A DNA stretch of 5,389 nucleotides. Source: Caulobacteraceae bacterium. GTDB lineage: Bacteria; Pseudomonadota; Alphaproteobacteria; Caulobacterales; Caulobacteraceae. Shown here piece by piece: positions 5,224 through 5,389 of this stretch. The stretch is taken from positions 1 to 5,389 of the forward strand of contig JADZBR010000102.1 in the NCBI GenBank assembly GCA_020852035.1, in the 5' to 3' direction. Within the stretch, counting starts at the first letter, position 1. Each line of letters opens with the position of its first letter. A program made the position numbers and the translations under genes. The notes under the pieces were generated by a model that was given only the letters and a program-made list of their open reading frames with translations, was not told the origin of the DNA and ran no database searches.

Positions 5224-5389
5224 GTGAAGGTAATCGCCAGCTCCCTGCGCAAAGGCGCCGTCGTCGACATCGACGGCAAGCTCTACGTCGTCCTTTCGGC
5301 GGAAAACATCCACCCCGGCAAGGGCACGCCGGTGACGCAGTTGAACATGCGGCGCATCTCCGACGGGGTGAAAATCTCCGAGCGCTACC
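5224..5389 (+). CDS. efp: Translation elongation factor P, N-terminal 55 residues (3' end cut by window edge)
   Basis: EF-P binds between the ribosomal P and E sites and promotes peptide bonds at stalled polyproline stretches. The visible part is most of the KOW-like N-terminal domain: MKVIASSLRKGAVVDIDGKL, then the tip loop IHPGKGTP with K33, equivalent to E. coli K34, the residue carrying beta-lysine, and TQLNMRRISDGVKISERY. About two thirds of the protein (family length near 188) lies beyond the window. The start is GTG at 5224 with AAGGA at 8 bases. efp is divergent from epmA, whose product modifies it, with epmB just beyond. The lysine at the tip, not arginine, fits the beta-lysine pathway and rules out the EarP rhamnose type. 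Confidence 0.97.
   Translation, partial: MKVIASSLRKGAVVDIDGKLYVVLSAENIHPGKGTPVTQLNMRRISDGVKISERY

Overview
This is high-GC DNA (roughly 70% by eye) from an alphaproteobacterium, most likely of the Caulobacterales (Caulobacter/Phenylobacterium type). The evidence is an HdaA with an N-terminal clamp motif encoded directly upstream of ppk1, an EF-P reading MKVxASSLRKG, GCTANA-type -10 boxes, and imperfect palindromic repeats with GTCATCCT cores between genes. Family assignments come from reading the translations; no database search was possible.

Layout. The left part (1-2151, minus strand) holds ppk1, cut by the window edge before its catalytic histidine, and upstream of it hdaA, the DnaA-inactivating AAA+ protein that works with the sliding clamp. 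A 140-bp palindromic element (1345-1484) fills most of the gap between them. lemA, a one-helix membrane protein gene, is divergent from hdaA (2264-2824, plus). It converges with epmB, and a perfect 13-bp stem hairpin (2845-2875) sits between them, containing the epmB stop codon. The right part is an EF-P modification cluster. epmB (lysine 2,3-aminomutase type) and epmA (LysRS-like EF-P ligase) lie on the minus strand, separated by a second long palindromic element (3961-4068). efp itself starts divergently at 5224 and runs off the right edge.

How the genes work together. EpmB makes (R)-beta-lysine, EpmA ligates it to the conserved lysine in the PGKG loop of EF-P (K33 here), and modified EF-P rescues ribosomes stalled at polyproline. 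All three components are contiguous and carry the residues needed for that chemistry. HdaA and PPK1 belong to replication control and polyphosphate metabolism, and have no evident link to the EF-P cluster.

I found no mobile element, CRISPR array, tRNA or rRNA, phage gene, or convincing new gene system. The structure not explained by known genes is in the intergenic DNA: three related-looking palindromes, a strong hairpin just before the efp ribosome binding site, and -10-like boxes placed so close to the hdaA and ppk1 starts that their transcripts may be nearly leaderless.
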